Of a stretch of DNA of 64,000 bases, positions 61,140-64,000 are shown in pieces. How positions within the stretch are numbered: the stretch's first letter is position 1; each line of letters opens with the position of its first letter. Where the stretch lies: assembly GCF_002242805.1 (NCBI RefSeq), contig NZ_MCGQ01000013.1, positions 130,540 through 194,539 of the forward strand, given 5' to 3'. Source of the stretch: Streptomyces diastatochromogenes (GTDB taxonomy: Bacteria; Actinomycetota; Actinomycetes; Streptomycetales; Streptomycetaceae). The translations under genes were made by a program, and so were the position numbers. The notes under the pieces are model-generated. The model did not search any database. It was not told where the DNA came from and was given only the letters and a program-made list of their open reading frames with translations.

Positions 61140-61292
61140 ATGACGATGACCTTCACGGCCCGCCTTCTCAGTGCCCTCCACCGCTTCAACGCCGCCCATC
61201 CCTGGGATCACAACGCCCACTACCACCCCTGGCTGCTACGGCAGTTGCCTCGCCGTTTCCGTAGTGCGCTGGACGTGGGATGTGGCGATGGT
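61140..61292 (+). pseudogene. Truncated SAM-methyltransferase fragment
   Basis: About 51 codons from ATG 61140 end with the SAM-motif start (RSALDVGCGDG), after which the reading frame runs into unrelated sequence. The rest of the methyltransferase is gone; the break lies at a TTTCAGCAGAG sequence that recurs at 61637. Confidence 0.65.
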
Positions 61293-61451
61293 TGTTTCAG
61301 CAGAGATCGTGTCCCCCGCAGGTCGTGTCGCTTTGCACCAGGGCTGAGCATCTGGTGCGTGTCGCGTTACGGCACGCCATCGTGTCCCCTTCCCAGCTGC
61401 GGCCTGTGGCGGACATCACGTCTCGCTGAACTCGCCGACCGGGGAAACTTC

Positions 61452-61622
61452 ATGGCTGCTTTGAAGCTGCTCGTCCTTGGCGCGACCGGGCTCACCGGTC
61501 GGCACGTCGTCGACGTGACCCTACGGTCCGGCGACTCGGTCACGGCGTTCGTGCGCAACCCGGCGGCACCGCCCGATCTGGCCGACCGAGTCACGCTGGC
61601 CACCCGGAGACGCCTGAGTTAG
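61452..61622 (+). pseudogene. Truncated NAD(P)-binding Rossmann fragment (NmrA-like)
   Basis: 56 codons (LKLLVLGATGLTGRHVV with GxxGxxG) end abruptly with a TAG. It is in frame with the methyltransferase fragment upstream, so one chimeric frame spans 61140-61622. Confidence 0.55.
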
Positions 61623-61699
61623 GCAGAGTGCGGTGTCTCAGCAGAGCATGTTGTCGCAGAGCATCATCACTCGGACGTGGAGCCCTCGTACTGTGGGCT

Positions 61700-61896
61700 G
61701 GACAGCTGACTTCAGCTTTGCCCCCTGGCCAGCGCCGCTCGGCCAGCCCCCGGGTTGCGCGGGCCCGCAGGACATCGGCGGCAGACTGGAGGACTGCGAA
61801 GTCGGCGTGGGCCGCCTCGATGGCCTCGGAGTGCGCCTGCGCCTTCTCCTGCTCGGCGAGGGCCCGGCAGATGCTGGCCGCGCGGGGGCTCTGCCC
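61700..61896 (-). pseudogene. Helical protein remnant
   Basis: A minus-strand open stretch with coiled-coil-like composition (EQEKAQAHSEAIEAAHADFAV) and high third-position GC, but no start codon and an in-frame TAG at its 5' side. The region 61620-62134 otherwise holds no gene. Confidence 0.3.
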
Positions 61897-62134
61897 CTAG
61901 CTCTTGGCGGTGGGGATGATCAGGTTGGGCTGGCTCCGACGAGCCGCCGTTCATCTGCAGCAGTAGGTCCAGCGAACATGAGCGGCAGATCGGCGCTGGC
62001 AAAAAGGGGCCACGAGATGATCTTGCAGCCTTGCGCGGCCGGCCCGTCACCTGTTCGACTCGACCTCGTTGGTGGTGGTGTAGAGGCCACGACCGTCGCT
62101 GACCGGCTGCCCTGCGGAGACTGCCGGTTCCCTG

Positions 62135-62923
62135 TCACTGGTGCGGCAGTGTGGTGAGGAAGTCCAGGACGAGCGGGCTTGCGACGGCGCGGAACTCCTC
62201 GAAATAGGCGTGCCGCGCTCCGGGGATCATGTGAAGCCGGGCACCGGGGATGCGGCTGGCGAGCAGGGGAGCGTTGGCTGCGGGGTTGAGCAGGTCGTCG
62301 CTGCCGTGCACGACCAGAGTGGGTGCGCTGATGCCGGGCAGGAGGTGCCACGCGTCGTGCTGGTTACTGGCCGCCAGGTGGCGGCGCTGGGCGTAGGCGG
62401 GCATGGCCGGGTCGCCGAGTGTCCGGTAGGGGCCGGGGTGGGTCGCCAGCCAGGCCGGGGTGTACATCAGGTCGAGCAGGGCCTGTCGCGCCGCACCCGG
62501 TTGCGTCTGTACCAGCGACCTGCGCACGTCGTTGTCGCGTTCGACGCCGTGCTGGCCGCCGGGCGACGTACAGCCGAGTACCAGGGCGCGCACCCGGTGC
62601 GGATGACGGGCCGCGAGCTGCTGGGCCACGCGTCCGCCCATGGACGTGCCGTAGACGTCGGCCCGGTCGACACCGAGCTCGTCGAGCACCGCGATCACGT
62701 CCTGCGCGAAGACCTCGGTGCTGTAGGGCCTGTCGGGCTTGTCGCTCTCGCCCGTACCGCGGTAGTCGAGCGTGAGGGTGCTGCGGTCGGCGTGGAAGTC
62801 TTCGCGTACCCCGTCCCACCATTGGTGGTTGTTCGCCTGGCCCGCGAGCAGAACGAGCGGCGCTCCTGCACCTTGGACCTGGTAGGCGATACGGACCCCG
62901 TCAGGCGTGATCGTGTGCTGCAT
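62135..62923 (-). CDS. Alpha/beta-hydrolase-fold enzyme
   Basis: 262 residues. Nucleophile Ser94 in YGTSMGG, Asp209/210 in HGSDDLLNP and His238 in ARHAYFEEF form the triad; oxyanion helped by LAGQANN. Family contains esterases, haloperoxidase-like and lactonase enzymes; substrate unknown. The 247-base gap before the next gene has no clear gene. Confidence 0.9.
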   Translation of the reverse strand: MQHTITPDGVRIAYQVQGAGAPLVLLAGQANNHQWWDGVREDFHADRSTLTLDYRGTGESDKPDRPYSTEVFAQDVIAVLDELGVDRADVYGTSMGGRVAQQLAARHPHRVRALVLGCTSPGGQHGVERDNDVRRSLVQTQPGAARQALLDLMYTPAWLATHPGPYRTLGDPAMPAYAQRRHLAASNQHDAWHLLPGISAPTLVVHGSDDLLNPAANAPLLASRIPGARLHMIPGARHAYFEEFRAVASPLVLDFLTTLPHQ

Positions 62924-63170
62924 CGGTCCTTGACTCCTGGTGGGCGGGTTTCAGCGAGTGTAGTGACGCTGACGGCACCCGGCCCGCCGCAGTGCCTGGT
63001 TGGCGACGGGCGTCAGCCGCCAGCGGCGACCGTGCCGCCGAGCACCAGCAGGACGAGTCGGTGGCGTTCCCTGTGCGAACCGAACGGTACCGCTGGGGAA
63101 TGACCGACTCCGGCCGTCGCCAGGAGGGCCGGTGGACCGCCCGCTTTCCATGTGCAGCAGCGAGCGAGGC

Positions 63171-63629
63171 TCACTCGAAGCTTTTGATCAGCTTCATGGT
63201 CTGGTGCGACACGATGCGGTGCACGCCGGGGAGCTGCGTCATCTTCTCGGTCTGGAACCGCTCGTACGCGTTCCCGTCTGCGACGTCGACGCGGATGATG
63301 TAGTCGGGCACACCGAAGACTCGACGGACCTCTGTGACCTCGTCGAACGCGGCGACAGCTCGCTCGAACTGCTCCACCGTCTGCCTGTTGGTCATGGTGA
63401 TCTCCACAGACATGACCACGCAGAAGGGCCGGCCCGCGGCAACGGGATCGATCCTGGCCCGATAGCCGGTGATCACCCCTTCCTCCTCCAGGCGTTTGAC
63501 GCGGCGCAGACAGGGCGCCGGAGTCAGACCGACCCGAGCGGCCAGCTCGACGTTGCTCAATCGACCGTCCTTGGAGAGTTGAAACAAAATTGCTCTGTCA
63601 GTGGCATCAAGCTTCCTGGCGTTGCCCAT
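63171..63629 (-). CDS. Lrp/AsnC-family transcription regulator
   Basis: 152 residues from ATG 63629. N-terminal winged HTH (ILFQLSKDGRLSNVELAARVGLTPAPCLRRVKRLEEEGVI) and C-terminal RAM/effector domain (YIIRVDVADGNAYERF). It diverges from an AzlC permease gene, the typical arrangement of AzlB-like repressors of branched-chain amino-acid transport. Confidence 0.93.
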   Translation of the reverse strand: MGNARKLDATDRAILFQLSKDGRLSNVELAARVGLTPAPCLRRVKRLEEEGVITGYRARIDPVAAGRPFCVVMSVEITMTNRQTVEQFERAVAAFDEVTEVRRVFGVPDYIIRVDVADGNAYERFQTEKMTQLPGVHRIVSHQTMKLIKSFE

Positions 63630-63691
63630 TCGAGCATTATGCACCCATCTATGGCAATCATTTGCTCCCGATACTGACATAAAATTGTCGA

Positions 63692-64000
63692 ATGACTTCC
63701 CCGGCGGTCGCCCCTTCCACGAGCCCTCCTCCCTCACCGACCACGGGCCTCGGCAACGAGGTTCGGGAAGGCTTGCGCATCGTCACGCCTGCGGCGCTGG
63801 CCGCCCTGCCGATGGGGTTGGCCTTCGGCGTCGTGGTGTCCCAGTCGCCCTTGGCATGGTGGTGGGGCCCGGTATTCGCGACGGTGATCTTCGCGGGTTC
63901 GCTGGAGTTCCTGGTTCTGGGGATGGTGGTGGCCGTGGCACCGCTGGCGCAGATCGCGGCAACGGCGTTCCTGGTGAACTTCCGCCATGTGTTCTACGCG
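63692..64000 (+). CDS. azlC: AzlC-family branched-chain amino-acid permease (partial)
   Basis: The first 103 residues of a protein running off the window. After a Ser/Pro lead, two or more membrane helices and the AzlC signature (REGLRIVTPAALAALPMGLAFGVVVSQS; GSLEFLVLGMVV; FLVNFRHVFYA) are seen. Works with AzlD to export or import branched-chain amino acids or analogues. Divergent from the Lrp-type regulator by 62 bases. Confidence 0.88.
   Translation, partial: MTSPAVAPSTSPPPSPTTGLGNEVREGLRIVTPAALAALPMGLAFGVVVSQSPLAWWWGPVFATVIFAGSLEFLVLGMVVAVAPLAQIAATAFLVNFRHVFYA

Noticed and set aside
62924..63170. Possible small reverse gene with RRWRLTPVANQALRR
   Set aside because: No start codon with a ribosome-binding site and no family match by eye; the frame is not supported.

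Overview
The window is chromosomal DNA from a Streptomyces (high-GC actinomycete). The evidence is the very high GC content with strong third-position GC bias, frequent GTG/TTG starts, several apparently leaderless genes, and a gene order matching from memory the S. coelicolor SCO4231-SCO4296 segment (carD, ispD-ispF, cysS, rlmB, msiK, cdgB, nagK-nagA, thrC, cspA-like, groEL2).

Layout. 1-11 kb is core: lipoprotein, CarD/CdnL, two MEP-pathway isoprenoid genes, an F420/FMN split-barrel enzyme, cysteinyl-tRNA synthetase, the 23S rRNA methyltransferase RlmB, a DoxX membrane protein, a nucleotidyltransferase, and the shared sugar-importer ATPase MsiK next to tRNA-Thr(TGT). 11.2-19.4 kb is a complete type II polyketide cluster of the whiE spore-pigment type: divergent hydroxylase, WhiE-I-like protein, cupin, KS-alpha, chain-length factor, ACP, aromatase and cyclase, plus an unusual flanking O-methyltransferase. 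19.4-27.5 kb is accessory: secreted beta-helix protein, antibiotic-kinase-like protein, rhomboid-like membrane protein, a 1.26 kb-residue-scale (about 1,260 aa) CHAT caspase-like protein and an amine/amino-acid oxidase. In S. coelicolor I recall a contractile-injection-system locus in this interval; here it is replaced.

27.5-54 kb returns to conserved genes: a quinone-oxidoreductase-like gene with a perfect SoxR-type box, an FAD oxidase, pentapeptide-repeat protein, M1 and M4 metallopeptidases, a GNAT-NUDIX fusion, TerD, ArfB, flavin reductase, the diguanylate cyclase CdgB behind a CRP-type palindrome, a PfkB sugar kinase, the GlcNAc genes nagK-nagA and a sugar-binding lipoprotein diverging from two DasR-like sites, otsB/otsA/gpgS (trehalose and glucosylglycerate), thrC behind a SAM-I riboswitch, a CysO-like sulfur carrier, a cold-shock protein and groEL2 behind two CIRCE elements.

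54-64 kb is again accessory: Uma2 nuclease-like protein, an HTH protein with a leader hairpin, a WhiJ-like XRE/DUF397 cassette with two small genes, an old-yellow-enzyme reductase, a carboxylesterase, then about 1 kb of gene debris (chimeric methyltransferase/Rossmann fragments), an alpha/beta hydrolase, an Lrp/AsnC regulator and the start of a divergent AzlC permease cut by the window edge.

Themes: sugar/amino-sugar control (msiK and nagK both carry DasR-like sites), osmolyte synthesis, stress regulation (SoxR, HrcA/CIRCE, cold shock), development (whiE pigment, CdgB, WhiJ-like), with two accessory blocks inserted in a conserved backbone.
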